From positions 1 to 64,000 of the forward strand of contig JACJXV010000009.1 of the NCBI GenBank assembly GCA_020636445.1: a stretch of DNA of 64,000 nucleotides, written 5' to 3'. Below are positions 9,113 to 18,159 of this stretch, one piece after another. This stretch comes from Lewinellaceae bacterium. Lineage in GTDB: Bacteria > Bacteroidota > Bacteroidia > Chitinophagales > Saprospiraceae. Numbering within the stretch: the first letter of the stretch is position 1; each line of letters begins with the position of its first letter. The translations under genes were made by a program, and so were the position numbers. Under the pieces are notes generated by a model. It had not been told where the DNA came from. It was given only the letters and a program-made list of their open reading frames with translations, and made no database searches.

Positions 9113-9876
9113 TTACCCTACCAGGCCGATAACTGTTAATGCTTCGAGATTCGGAGTAGGTTTGCCACCCAGGTCTTCCAGGGTGACAGCAAAAGCCTCG
9201 GCTCCTGCTACAAACGGAATATCCTGAAACTGCCCGACCGTGACCGGCAGGTCGAAAACACCCATGTCTACGGGTTGCCCACCGATCAGGGCCCACAGCT
9301 GGTATTGTTTACCGCTGGGCGGCGGAGGAAGGGCACTTACACTTAAGCAAGCCCTGCCAAGAGCAGGATTATAGAATACAATGGCTTCGGCGTCAGGAGC
9401 TTTTTCGGTGCCGGCCATGACCACCGAGCGTGTACCCGGGTTGCGTAGGAAACTGGCCTCGGCAAATAATTTTTCCTGTTGTTGTTGAACGGAGTCGCAG
9501 ACCAGGACCTGTGCGGAATAATCTGCCGCCAATTCTTGGAATTGCTGCCGTTCACGCAACCACAACCAGGACGTGGTTAGCGTCATCAGCCCCAGGAAAA
9601 CAGCGGCTAACCGCCACCAGCTGGAATTGCTGCCACCGGGAGGCGTGACACTACTGCCCGTACGTTCCAGTACCGGTTGCAGTGTTCCCGGCGGCGGAGA
9701 CCCCCGGTGTAATTGTGCATATACCTCCAGCGTTTCTTCAATGCGGATAATTTCCTCGCGTACTTCCGGGTGGTCAGCGGCCATACGCTCAACTTCCGCC
9801 CGTTCTGCTGCCGTGACGTCCCCAGAACGTAACTTTCCAGGATTCCGCTTTCGATAAACGTTTTAATGTCTTTCAA
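9113..9876 (-). CDS. RskA-type anti-sigma factor (frameshifted)
   Basis: The C-terminal part (9113-9784) has one membrane helix near WWRLAAVFLGLMTLTTSWLWL followed by an extracytoplasmic anti-sigma-K (RskA) domain with the hallmark LPPPPSGKQYQLWALIGGQPVDMGVFDL. The N-terminal part is in another frame: KDIKTFIESGILESYVLG joins DVTAAERAEVERMAADHPEVREE if one base is added to the C-run at 9820-9823. No ATG precedes it; TTG at 9876 is the best start. The protein would hold the sigma factor encoded just upstream at the membrane. Repaired length is about 255 residues. Confidence 0.8.
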
Positions 9877-9896
9877 GTAAAATTGTATTAGTTGTA

Positions 9897-10481
9897 CTAC
9901 TGCGGCGGACGTGAGTAAACCCTCGTCGCCGAGAATAGCACGCAATTGTTTGATCGCACCGCGCACTCGGGTTTTTACAGACCCCAGGGGCATTCCCAGG
10001 GCTTCACTTGCCTCCTGTTGGGTGAATTCCTGAAAGTATAATAACTCAATGATACGCTGGTCTTGTTCGGGTAGGCGCTGGAGGATCGCCCGCAGCGCAG
10101 GATCCCTTGCCGCTGGTTTTCACTAAATCGCTCTACATTAGATACGAAATCGGGTAGCTCTTTGGTTTTTTCACCTTCCTTAAAACGGCGGGAACGGCGG
10201 GCATCAATCGCTGCATTGCGACAAATTTGCACCATCCAGGTGAATAGCCGAGCTTTTCCTGCATCGTATTGGGTACTGTTTTGCCAAATCTTGACCAGGC
10301 TATCCTGCAGGACCTCCTGAGCGAGCTCTGCCTGACCGACAATCTTCAGGATGACGTGGTATAGGGCACCCCCGTAACCCTCATAGATCAGCGTGATAGC
10401 TGCCTGGCTTTTTGTCGCCAGCAGTCGGATAATCTGCTCTTCCAGCGGTTGTCGCGCCGACAGTGGTTTGGTTTGGCTCAT
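9897..10481 (-). CDS. ECF RNA polymerase sigma factor (frameshifted)
   Basis: ATG 10481 starts MSQTKPLSARQPLEEQ. Region 2 is clear (YHVILKIVGQAELAQEVLQDSLVKIW and FTWMVQICRNAAIDARR). At 10104-10106 one base is missing; with GGGG in gene sense the frame continues DPALRAILQRLPEQDQRIIELLYF and region 4 EFTQQEASEALGMPLGSVKTRVRGAIKQLR. This matches SigK-like ECF factors regulated by RskA-type anti-sigma factors. In the repaired frame no stop separates it from the anti-sigma gene; I assume another indel after ILGDEG and set the end at the nearest alternative stop (9897). That end is uncertain. Confidence 0.75.
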
Positions 10482-10674
10482 GCAATAGTGGTATCGGTCG
10501 GCCCTACATTTAGTATAGACTAACGTTTGGGTTGACCGCTTAAGAATCAAAGATACTTGAAAAAGAAAAGCGGAATGCAAATCCCGGGGAATAGTCTTTT
10601 ACGTATAACTATTTATCCCTGTAAAATAGTGGCGTTTGCCCTAGACATGCAATTAAAATCCCAACAATCCAAAA

Positions 10675-10703
10675 GGCTGCCGGTTCAACCGGTGGCTTTT
10701 TTT
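10675..10703 (+). terminator. Orphan intrinsic-terminator hairpin
   Basis: GGCTGCCGGTT and AACCGGTGGC form a stem of 8-9 pairs, two of them G-U, with a tight loop, followed by seven T (10697-10703). It lies between the divergent sigma gene and the conserved small gene, and no coding gene upstream on the plus strand explains it. It could end a small RNA starting in 10500-10620 or be a 5' leader attenuator; no promoter I trust was found. The remaining 10482-10906 gap shows nothing else. Confidence 0.5.
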
Positions 10704-10906
10704 GTGCTTATTTGCCCAACTATGAAGGCTGTGAAATGGGCTCTTCGACGTAGTGAGGGGTGAAGGAAGAGAAATGAAAGGGGCCCAGCCTAATCCTATG
10801 CTTATGCTGGCAGAGAGAATGTGGTTACTGAACTGTTCCCTTTTTATGTTGGTGCAAAATTATTTTCTATTATCTTGCTGGCATCTGCTTCAGCAAAAAT
10901 GGCACC

Positions 10907-11277
10907 ATGTCAGCAATGTTTTCCATCAATCGTTTTGCGCTGCTTTTGCGGCCCAAACCTGCGTTTATCGCCTGGATCAACCAGCAAGAACTCTCAGAGG
11001 AACCGCTCACCTACCAGATATCACCCGAACACGATGATACAGATGTTTATCTGATACCAGAATTCGGGAGTTAGAGGATGCGGAAGCCTGGTTACGGGAA
11101 AGCTATGAAGACTTTCTAACAAGCATGCTGGAGGAATGGTGCCCGGATGAAAGCCAATGGCCTTCGCCGTTAACCTGGGAGCTTTTTGACAGCTTTCTCC
11201 ACTACTCAATTCAGTCGGTCGTTGTAGATACCCTGGATGCCAGCTACGACGAGGATATTACTGCGGAGTGGAATTAG
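10907..11277 (+). pseudogene. Conserved hypothetical protein, one frameshift
   Basis: ATG 10907 opens MSAMFSINRFALLLRPKPAFIAWIN and EPLTYQISPEHDDTDVYLIPEFG, then a stop. Adding one G to GGG at 11066-11068 continues ELEDAEAWLRESYEDFLTSMLEEWCPDESQWPS, TWELFDSFLHYSIQSVVVDT and a stop at 11275-11277. The repaired protein is about 123 residues, acidic and soluble. I recognise the pattern of a small conserved protein family of Bacteroidota and Proteobacteria with no known function. A second possible start is ATG 10916. Its stop codon overlaps the repaired stop of the convergent membrane gene. Confidence 0.6.
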
Positions 11278-12370
11278 TAACTTTCCTGCCGTCTTCCCTT
11301 CCAAAAGGGAATCATGGTAAGGGAACCTCCTTCCTTTTTCTTTACAGGAAATTCGGAGTTGGTGATGCCCTGCGGGTATTTGCTTCAGATCGAGCACGGT
11401 TTGTAAGCCAGGTTGCCCAAACGCGGATGTTTGGCAAAGTAGTATGTCTGCCCAGTCATGAGCAGCGAGTCTATGTAAATGGTATAATAACTGCTCAAAC
11501 AGCGCAGCAGCGCTGCGGGGTCTTTTTCCGTGACTTGCGGGTCATGAATTTTGAATCCGCCCTTAAATTCTATTCCGGAAATCAACCCACCCGCCTTGCT
11601 GGGCGTATAATCGCACCCTGCGGCGATTTCCATATTGGCATCGGGGTCGTACCGAATGAAAACGGGGAGGAAATCTCCCTCCACTTGTAAGGAAGGAATA
11701 CTGGCGTACCTAATCCAGGGTCGGCAGGCCTGAGCTCATCATAAAAGCCGGCGCTAAGCAGCGTTTCTTCGGGCGTATCGGGAAAAAAGCGGAAGTAATC
11801 CAGCTTCACAAAAGGCAAGGATATCAGGATCAGGATAAAAAAGGCCAGAAACCCCTGGATAAAACGCCGTGGAAAATTCGTAATGAGGTGGTAATACAGT
11901 GCCCGATAAAGAAATGACCCCGAACACCAGCTGGTAATGCGATAGATCATGAAGTAAAGGCGGTTGTAACGCAAGCGTTTGAAGTAGCCTAAGGTCAGTG
12001 TATCCAGGAAGTACAAAAGGCCCATTACCAACCAAATGATGGTAAGGATAGCCGCAATTGAGCGTAGTGGCAAGTCCATGAAAGCCGGTAGTACGGTCGT
12101 CAGGTTATTAATAACCGAAACGACGACGATACTCACCCCAACATATAGGAAAAGGGATAGAAACATCAGGGCTACAAGAAAGGCAAAAGCAAAGATACCA
12201 CTGCAAACGCGGTCGAGTTGTTCCAACAAGGTATCCAGGCGGGGTAGTTTGCCTTGGAGGAATTGGGTGAAGCGGGGGGTATAGTTTAGCTTTTCCACCG
12301 GGATTTCCGTGTTAATGGATCGCAGGCCTACAGCACCGATCCAAAACCCCGCAATAAGATATGAATCTGG
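11274..12370 (-). pseudogene. Unknown multi-pass membrane protein, copy 1, N-terminally incomplete and frameshifted
   Basis: Closely similar to the copy at 12739-14109 from about GFWIG (near 12350) to the end. The main frame (11582-12298) has YTPRFTQFLQGKLPRLDTLLEQLDR, two long membrane segments, and FKRLRYNRLYFMIYRITSWCSGSFLYRALYYHL. Further indels carry it into the frame with CDYTPSKAGGLISGIEFKGGFKIHDPQVTEKDP and then HHQLRISCKEKEGGSLTMIPFWK, ending at 11274. The first 90 or so residues of copy 2 have no recognisable counterpart upstream of about 12385. It may be a 5'-truncated tandem duplicate, or its start may be too damaged to read. Function unknown. Confidence 0.6.
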
Positions 12371-12385
12371 CTATTCAGCACGCAA

Positions 12386-12738
12386 GCGTCTGGTTATGGG
12401 GAAAAGCGATTGTATTATCCATGAAACAAATTCCTCAATGCGTTGAAATTCAGGTAACGTTTGGTACCCCGTGACGGTGAACGTTCTCTACTATATTAAC
12501 AGCTGAATTTGGCCTGTCAGATATGGGCAAATAGAAACAGCCTACAATTTTCCCAAATAGCGGCACTTTCAATTCGGATGTCTTCGCTCTTAGAAGTTAT
12601 TTGCAAATGGCACTTTAAACCGTTGCATGAAGTTCCTGTAAAGAGACAAAGTCAGCTAATACTTCGTTCAAGGAAGTTTCGATACGCTATCACTGACTGG
12701 TTGAGATTACCCGCCTCAGGCGGCTTTTCGGGAAGTTT
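12386..12738. other. Gap between the two membrane-protein copies
   Basis: About 350 bp in which I see no supported gene. A short minus-strand frame near 12380-12470 (FQRIEEFVSWIIQSLF) could be a remnant of the start of copy 1, but the match to copy 2 is weak. A small GC dyad (CCGCC TCA GGCGG) lies near 12710-12722. Confidence 0.4.
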
Positions 12739-14109
12739 TTACAGACCACCGTAATACCCCGCCCGTTTTCTTTTTCCAAAGTGGATCATGATGTTCTCAT
12801 ACCGGCTTGCCTTATTTAGGCAGAAAATGCGCTGCTGGTGGTGCCCCGGTATCCGCGGCCTTCATTTTCAAGAGCAAGCCCGGAGCTCATCTGAGCAGGA
12901 TGCCTGGTAAAAAACGTAATACTGATGGCCGGTGGTTAACAGCTAAGTCGGTGTAAATGGTATAATAATGTACACAGGCAGCGTGGTAATGCTTCCGGGT
13001 TCTTTTCCGTGACCTGCGGATCATGTATTTTATCCCGCCCCGCAGCTCGATACCTGAAATTAAACCGCCGGATTTACTGGGCGTATAATCACACCTTAAT
13101 AGCAATTTCCGCATTGTCATCGGGAACAGCTATGAATAAACAGCTGGGCCAGTCCCGGATCGGCTTCATCAAACCCGGCTATGCTGGCGTAGAGAATCCA
13201 GCTTTTCTGCAGGCCTTCAATTCGTCATAGTAATACGCACTGAGGAGGATATTGTTCCGGCGTGTCGGGCTGATGCCGGAAATATCTCCAGGACGAAAGA
13301 AATAGTAGTCGAAAGGCAGCAACTGGATAAAAAGCGCCAAAAAGCCCTGAACAAACGGCGGGGGAAATTGGTGATCCCAGGTGGTAATACAAGGCCCGGT
13401 ATAAAAATGATCCGGAGCACCAGCTGGCTATCCGGTAGACCCAAAAGTAAAAGCGGTTGTAGCGCAGGCGTTTAAAGGAACCAATCATCAGGGTGTCCAG
13501 GAAATAGATGAACCCAAATCCTAACCAGGCGATCGTAAAGATGACCCCCAGTGAGCGGAGGGGAAATTCCAGGTAGGAAGGCAGGACAGAGGCCAGGTTA
13601 TTAATGATGGAAACGATGATGATACTCACCCCAATATACAGGAAGAGCGACAGAAACATTAAGGCGACTAAAAAAGCAAAGGCAAAAATGCCGCTGCATA
13701 TGCGATCCAACTGTTCGAGTAAGGTATCCAGCCGTGGTAATCTTTCCTGAAGATACCTCGTAAAACGGGGCGTATAACCAAGGGTATCCACCGAAATTTC
13801 CGTATTGATGGAACGCAGCCCAATGGCGCCAATCCAAAACCCCCGCAGCAGGATGTGAATAATCAAATTGACGACCAGCGTTATTGCTCCGAAAAAAAGT
13901 ACCGAGACAAAGAAATTGATAATGAAGTTGAAAGAATTGGGGTACCCGGTAGCTACCCAGATGTTTCCAAATACCGTTTCGAGGCGCTCAATGGCTCCAA
14001 ACAGCAGGAAAATGGAAAATCCCGAAACCAATAGTTCCAGATTCCAGCTGTCACGCTGTAATTGTTCAAGCCATTCCTGAAGATGATTTTGCTGAGGTTT
14101 TTTGGGCAT
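12739..14109 (-). pseudogene. Unknown multi-pass membrane protein, copy 2, frameshifted at the 3' end
   Basis: The intact 13225-14109 part encodes about 290 residues: a soluble start (MPKKPQQNHLQEWLEQLQRD), membrane segments near LLVSGFSIFLLFG, FIINFFVSVLFFGAITLVV, FAFLVALMFLSLFLYIGVSIIIV and LGVIFTIAWLGFGFIYFL, and the basic FKRLRYNRFYF. After HL near 13380 several indels break the frame, but CDYTPSKSGGLISGIELRGG (near 13060-13120) and HHQQRIFCLNKASRYENIMIHFGKRK (stop at 12739) align with copy 1, so the full protein would be about 455 residues with a C-terminal soluble domain. I do not recognise the family. The tandem pair suggests related or redundant roles in the inner membrane. Confidence 0.6.
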
Positions 14110-14136
14110 TGTATCGATGTTTTGCGTTGGCGAATG

Positions 14137-15201
14137 CTATTCGTTGCGGGTAGCTATCAACCGCTTAACGACTCCCATGTATTGTTTCCAGGAAGTGGAG
14201 CGGCCTTTTTTGGGGTTTGTCTTATGGGCAATAACCATATCAAGGGCAGGTAATACTGTGATGTACTGTCCGTAAGCACCCCTTGCGCTATAAGCACCGG
14301 CAAACGGTCCGGTAGCGGTCGGGCCGTCCCAAATCCACCACATATAACCATAACCGAATTCTCCCTGCCGCATACTGCCGGGGTTCATTTCCTCCAGCGG
14401 GGTCACTACACTACTGATTTTTTTTGCCCAATCGGCAGGCACCAGCTGTTGACCATTCCAATTGCCTCCCCGCAACATCAGGTAGCCAATGCGCGCCATG
14501 TCACGCGTGGATAACCAAATGTGATAGGCGGGAAACCGGGACACCTTCAGATTGCCACCTTTGCGTTGTTTTTTAATGGCAAAATCCTGCATGTGCAGCG
14601 GAATGGCCAAATCATGTTCCAGTGCCTGGTAAATCGTTTGCTGGGTTAATTGCTCGAAGATGGCTCCGGCAGCATTAAAATCCCAGTTGTTGTAGAGGAG
14701 GTAAGTACCTGGGGCCTGGGAGTTGCGGGGTGGTGCATCCGCGGAATTATCCCCTCCATTGGAGGCAGGATGATAAACCCCGGAACGAGCTGTGATTAAA
14801 TGCTCAAGGGTGGCTTGCTTTTCCAAGTCACTTAACCCTCCAATGTCATCAATGCCTAAATCGGCCAGCGTGAGGGAAAGGTCAATCAGGCCACTGGAGA
14901 TGTAATTGCCGTAAAGCATGGCCAGGATACTTTTTCGCACCGATGCCAGGTAGCTGAGTTCACGGGTATTGCCATAGGAATAGAGCATTTTACCCCCAAC
15001 GATTACCACCAAGCCGGTAGTTTGACAGGAATCACGCAGGTAATTATCAATTTCCTGCAACGCGCCTGGTGCGTACCCGGCTTCCTGTGGTGAAACGGTA
15101 GTCCAGGATTTTTGGGGAAAAACAGGACCGGGCTGTGCGGGTAAGGTTCCCGCAATACAAGTCAGTATTGAGAAAAGGAAAATAAATAAGCGCATGGTCA
15201 A
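14137..15201 (-). CDS. Secreted serine hydrolase, beta-lactamase/penicillin-binding-protein-like
   Basis: 354 residues with a signal peptide (1-22, ending TLPAQ). The class C beta-lactamase/esterase motifs are present: Ser87-x-x-Lys90 in LASVRKSI and Tyr170-x-Asn172 in LLYNNWDF; a HKT segment near the end stands for the KTG motif. The family hydrolyses esters, amides or D-peptides in the periplasm; the substrate cannot be told. ATG 15195 (MRLFIFL) is an equally good start. The frame is intact and marks the right border of the frameshift-rich stretch. Divergent from the permease with a MITE-like element between them. Confidence 0.85.
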   Translation of the reverse strand: MTMRLFIFLFSILTCIAGTLPAQPGPVFPQKSWTTVSPQEAGYAPGALQEIDNYLRDSCQTTGLVVIVGGKMLYSYGNTRELSYLASVRKSILAMLYGNYISSGLIDLSLTLADLGIDDIGGLSDLEKQATLEHLITARSGVYHPASNGGDNSADAPPRNSQAPGTYLLYNNWDFNAAGAIFEQLTQQTIYQALEHDLAIPLHMQDFAIKKQRKGGNLKVSRFPAYHIWLSTRDMARIGYLMLRGGNWNGQQLVPADWAKKISSVVTPLEEMNPGSMRQGEFGYGYMWWIWDGPTATGPFAGAYSARGAYGQYITVLPALDMVIAHKTNPKKGRSTSWKQYMGVVKRLIATRNE

Positions 15202-15248
15202 TTCTTTTAAGGTTTTTGTCGAGCTTCAGAAAGTTACGGATTTTCTTT

Positions 15249-15411
15249 AGAGCGTGTTTGGGATTTGCTTTTGAAGACGAAAATGGTCAGGATTGGGTTC
15301 TCACAAAGCCATTTTTGAGGTTCGTAGCAGCGCTACGGAGCGAGAAAAGGCTGCCGTGAGGTTCAAATCATGGCCATTTGCAGGCCAAAGGGTAAATCCC
15401 AAACACGCTCT
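15249..15411. mobile_element. MITE-like element with 18-bp perfect terminal inverted repeats
   Basis: AGAGCGTGTTTGGGATTT at 15249-15266 is repeated as an exact reverse complement at 15394-15411, enclosing a 163-bp segment. If the element proper starts at GAGCG, it is flanked by TTA on both sides (CTTTA/GAGCG and GCTC/TTAAA), which fits a 3-bp target duplication as in IS5-type elements. The interior has partial inverted matches (GCCATTTTTGAGGTTC, GGCCATTTG) and no gene. It is probably a nonautonomous transposable element mobilised by a transposase elsewhere. Confidence 0.7.
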
Positions 15412-15512
15412 TAAATGGCCGAAAGCAGTTGCCGGCGGTTGTAATCCCGATCAGAAAGCTGGGATAATTGTGGGAAGTGGGCTATCTTTCCGAAAATACC
15501 CAACACCCTTTT

Positions 15513-16976
15513 ATGACCACACCACCAGCAGCGTCCGGCGAGTCGGTTAAATTAGCCCGCTCGGTAAGCCTTTTTATGGCTTGTGTTCTCATCGTGAGTT
15601 CGATTATTGGCTCCGGTGTTTTCAAGAAAGTAGCGCCCATGTCGGCTGACCTGCAATCGCCCTCCTGGGTATTGCTGGCCTGGGTGGCTGCGGGGCTGGT
15701 GTCGCTGGCGGGTGCCCTGTCGGTGGCAGAGGTTTCGGGGCAAATTGTGGGCTCGGGGGGCGCTTATATTTTCCTGGAAGAAATCTACGGCAAAACGGTT
15801 GCCTTCTTTTTTGGCTGGAGCAACTTTGCCGTCATCCGAACGGCTTCAGTGGCTTCTATTGCCTACGTCTTTGCGGAATCGGTCAATGCGTTACTGCCGT
15901 TGCCGGAAATAGCATCGGGCCTGGCGGGCATTTCCATTTTTGGACTGATTTTTCCTTTTGCGAACCTGGGGGTTAAGTTTTTAGCCATTGCGCTGGTGGT
16001 GGGACTGACGGCGTTTAATATTCGCGGGGTAAAAAAAGCAGGCCAGCTTAGCCAATGGACGACAACGACAGTGGTGATCAGTTTGCTGGCTATTGTGGTG
16101 CTGGGCTTACTCAGCCGTGAGGGGAGTTGGGCGAATATTACGCACCATGCAACAAGCTTTCCCGAGCTGCGCGCTACGGGATTTGGGTTTACGGCAGCCT
16201 TCTTCTCGGCCATGCTGGCTGCGTTCTGGGCTTACGAAGGATGGATTACCCTGAGTTTTATAGGGGGAGAAATTCGCAATCCCAAGCGAAACCTGCCCTT
16301 GGCTTTGTTTTTTGGCATGCTGGCAGTGATTGCCATTTACCTGGTGGTCAATTTTGCCTACCTCTATGTATTGCCTATTGAAGAGATGATTGGAGTACAT
16401 GAGGCACACAATAAGGTGGCGGCCATTGCTGTTATTGAGCGCATATTGGGCCCGGCAGGGATCCTGTTTATTGCTTTGCTGGTTTGTGTTTCCACTTTTG
16501 GGTGTACCAATACCACAATTCTGCTGGGAGCTCGTTTATACTACGCAATGGCTCGGCGGGGTGAGTTTTTTCAAGCAGCAGGCCGCGTGCATGAACGTTT
16601 TCGCACCCCCAGTAATGCCCTGTCGATGCAGGCCTTTTGGTCGTCGGTGCTTATTCTTTCCGGTAGTTTCGACCAATTGACCGATATGCTCATTTTTGCG
16701 TCGTTCATTTTTTACGGGCTTTGTGCTTATGGGGTTTTCATTTTGCGAAAGCGCAAAGGAGGAGCTCCTAGCACCTATCGGGTACCGCTGTATCCACTGG
16801 TTCCGGCCTTTTTTGTACTGTTTTGCGTTGCCCTGATTATTATTACCCTGTATAATCGTCCCGGAGAGGCGGGCATCGGACTGTTGCTCATCCTGACAGG
16901 GATTCCTTTCTTCTGGAAATGGCGCCATCGGACGGGGAAATCGTTGGAGGAAATCGACGAGCCGCTGGATGCCTGA
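15513..16976 (+). CDS. APC superfamily amino acid permease
   Basis: From ATG 15513 the protein has 487 residues and about twelve membrane segments. The first helix contains the family signature IVSSIIGSGVFKK (the unwound substrate-binding GSG), helix 2-3 shows VAEVSGQIVGSGGAYIFLEEIYG, and helix 6 has AAFWAYEGWITLSF with the conserved aromatic-acidic core of amino acid/polyamine antiporters. It resembles basic or neutral amino acid transporters (LAT/SteT-like). The upstream in-frame GTG/ATG at 15468 would add 15 residues of weak content, so 15513 is preferred. The MITE lies 100 bp upstream and may separate it from its promoter. Confidence 0.9.
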   Translation: MTTPPAASGESVKLARSVSLFMACVLIVSSIIGSGVFKKVAPMSADLQSPSWVLLAWVAAGLVSLAGALSVAEVSGQIVGSGGAYIFLEEIYGKTVAFFFGWSNFAVIRTASVASIAYVFAESVNALLPLPEIASGLAGISIFGLIFPFANLGVKFLAIALVVGLTAFNIRGVKKAGQLSQWTTTTVVISLLAIVVLGLLSREGSWANITHHATSFPELRATGFGFTAAFFSAMLAAFWAYEGWITLSFIGGEIRNPKRNLPLALFFGMLAVIAIYLVVNFAYLYVLPIEEMIGVHEAHNKVAAIAVIERILGPAGILFIALLVCVSTFGCTNTTILLGARLYYAMARRGEFFQAAGRVHERFRTPSNALSMQAFWSSVLILSGSFDQLTDMLIFASFIFYGLCAYGVFILRKRKGGAPSTYRVPLYPLVPAFFVLFCVALIIITLYNRPGEAGIGLLLILTGIPFFWKWRHRTGKSLEEIDEPLDA

Positions 16977-17439
16977 TTAGGGTTTTGTCAACTTTGAAAA
17001 TGAAGGTTGGCGAAGGTTATTAGGTGAAGGGTGAAGACCCGCCTACGCTAAGCTTGTCCGCCTATGGCGGGCTTCGGCGGGCAAAGGACCCGCCTGCACT
17101 AAAGTTTCGGCGGGTAAAAGCGGAAAACAAGTAACCAAAAACCAGGTACCGGTTAACCAGCCACCAATTCAACGTTTTTTCAGTGAGCAGTGAGAAGGCA
17201 GAATTCCTCTTTGCGTCTCCGTAGCCTACTGTTCGCAGGAATCTTTCGATTACAAGCGGAGTTATTGGCCGGTCTTCAGACCGCAGGGCTGGGCCAAATG
17301 GTATTTGCCTGTACACGGGACTTCTTCATTTTTCTTGGCAAAAAGCCCGGCCCCGACTGCGGCGGGGTAACTGTTACTGCTGGCACTGGAAAACGTTGAG
17401 CATTGAATATTGACTGCCCACTGCCACCAGCGTAGCCAT
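16977..17439. other. Intergenic region with GC-rich and phrase-like repeats
   Basis: No supported gene. Near 17035-17118 the block GACCCGCCTACGC...GGCGGGCTTCGGCGGG is followed by a related GACCCGCCTGCAC...TTTCGGCGGG, an imperfect direct repeat able to form GC-rich stems. Other short phrases occur: AAGTAACCAAAAACCAGG, AGTGAGCAGTGAG and CATTGAATATTGACTGCC. The open frames here are low-quality and shift over the repeats. Confidence 0.5.
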
Positions 17440-18129
17440 TCAGAGCAGGCAGATCCGTTGTGCGCGCTGGAGGGCATGCTTTTCAAGTTGCTGGCGCAGT
17501 ACCTGGCGTTCTTCCGAAGTGGGAGCTTCAATAAGTTGCAGGGCTTGTTGCCACACTTGTTGGCGCCAATGGGTGATTAATGCCGAGAGGAGCCGCTCGT
17601 CCAGCCGCCCGAGTAAATCATCCAGGATGGACCATCTTGGGTCCTCGACTTCAATTACAGTATCCTGAACGATGTCGATTGTTTCGGCAATGATTGTGTT
17701 CACCAGGCAGTGATCGGCAAATCGCTGCTGCTGGATGCCGGGGCTAAGGGTAAACCAATCGTTATGCAGGATATCCCACAGACACAAGGTCAGGTCGTAA
17801 TTGATATGCGCGTTGATTCCCAGTAGTAGCCGTTGCAGAACATGATGCCCGGCATGGCAAGTTTCATTGAAGGTGTAACGCCAGACAACTGGCGTCTCTG
17901 GCGAGTCCTTTTCATATTGAGTCAGTGCCTGAAAATAATACTCCGCAAAATGCTGTAACAACTGCTTGACCCAGGCGGGATCCTGAAACCGGCCGGCTTC
18001 GATCGCTGATAACATATTGTTGGTCATCAGGGCATAGCAACGCAGGAAGGTAGCCCGGGGATCACCTGTTGAAGCCCACTGATCAATTTGGACCTGCATA
18101 TGTTGCACTACAGGATATGAAGATGCCAT
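17440..18129 (-). CDS. DUF5995 family protein
   Basis: 229 residues, soluble and largely helical. The motif GINAHINYDLTLCLWDIL (residues about 104-121) is the hallmark I associate with DUF5995, and histidines at VHH-like positions (CHAGHHVLQRLL) precede it, suggesting a helical bundle that may bind metal or lipid. No reaction is established. It lies 30 bp downstream of the 270-residue membrane protein on the same strand, so the two are probably cotranscribed. Confidence 0.6.
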   Translation of the reverse strand: MASSYPVVQHMQVQIDQWASTGDPRATFLRCYALMTNNMLSAIEAGRFQDPAWVKQLLQHFAEYYFQALTQYEKDSPETPVVWRYTFNETCHAGHHVLQRLLLGINAHINYDLTLCLWDILHNDWFTLSPGIQQQRFADHCLVNTIIAETIDIVQDTVIEVEDPRWSILDDLLGRLDERLLSALITHWRQQVWQQALQLIEAPTSEERQVLRQQLEKHALQRAQRICLL

Positions 18130-18159
18130 GCTGGATGCGGGTTTAATGATAAGGCATAT

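Noticed and set aside
17062..17316. Minus-strand frame of 84 residues downstream of the permease
   Set aside because: It runs through GC-rich and phrase-like repeats and has no family match.
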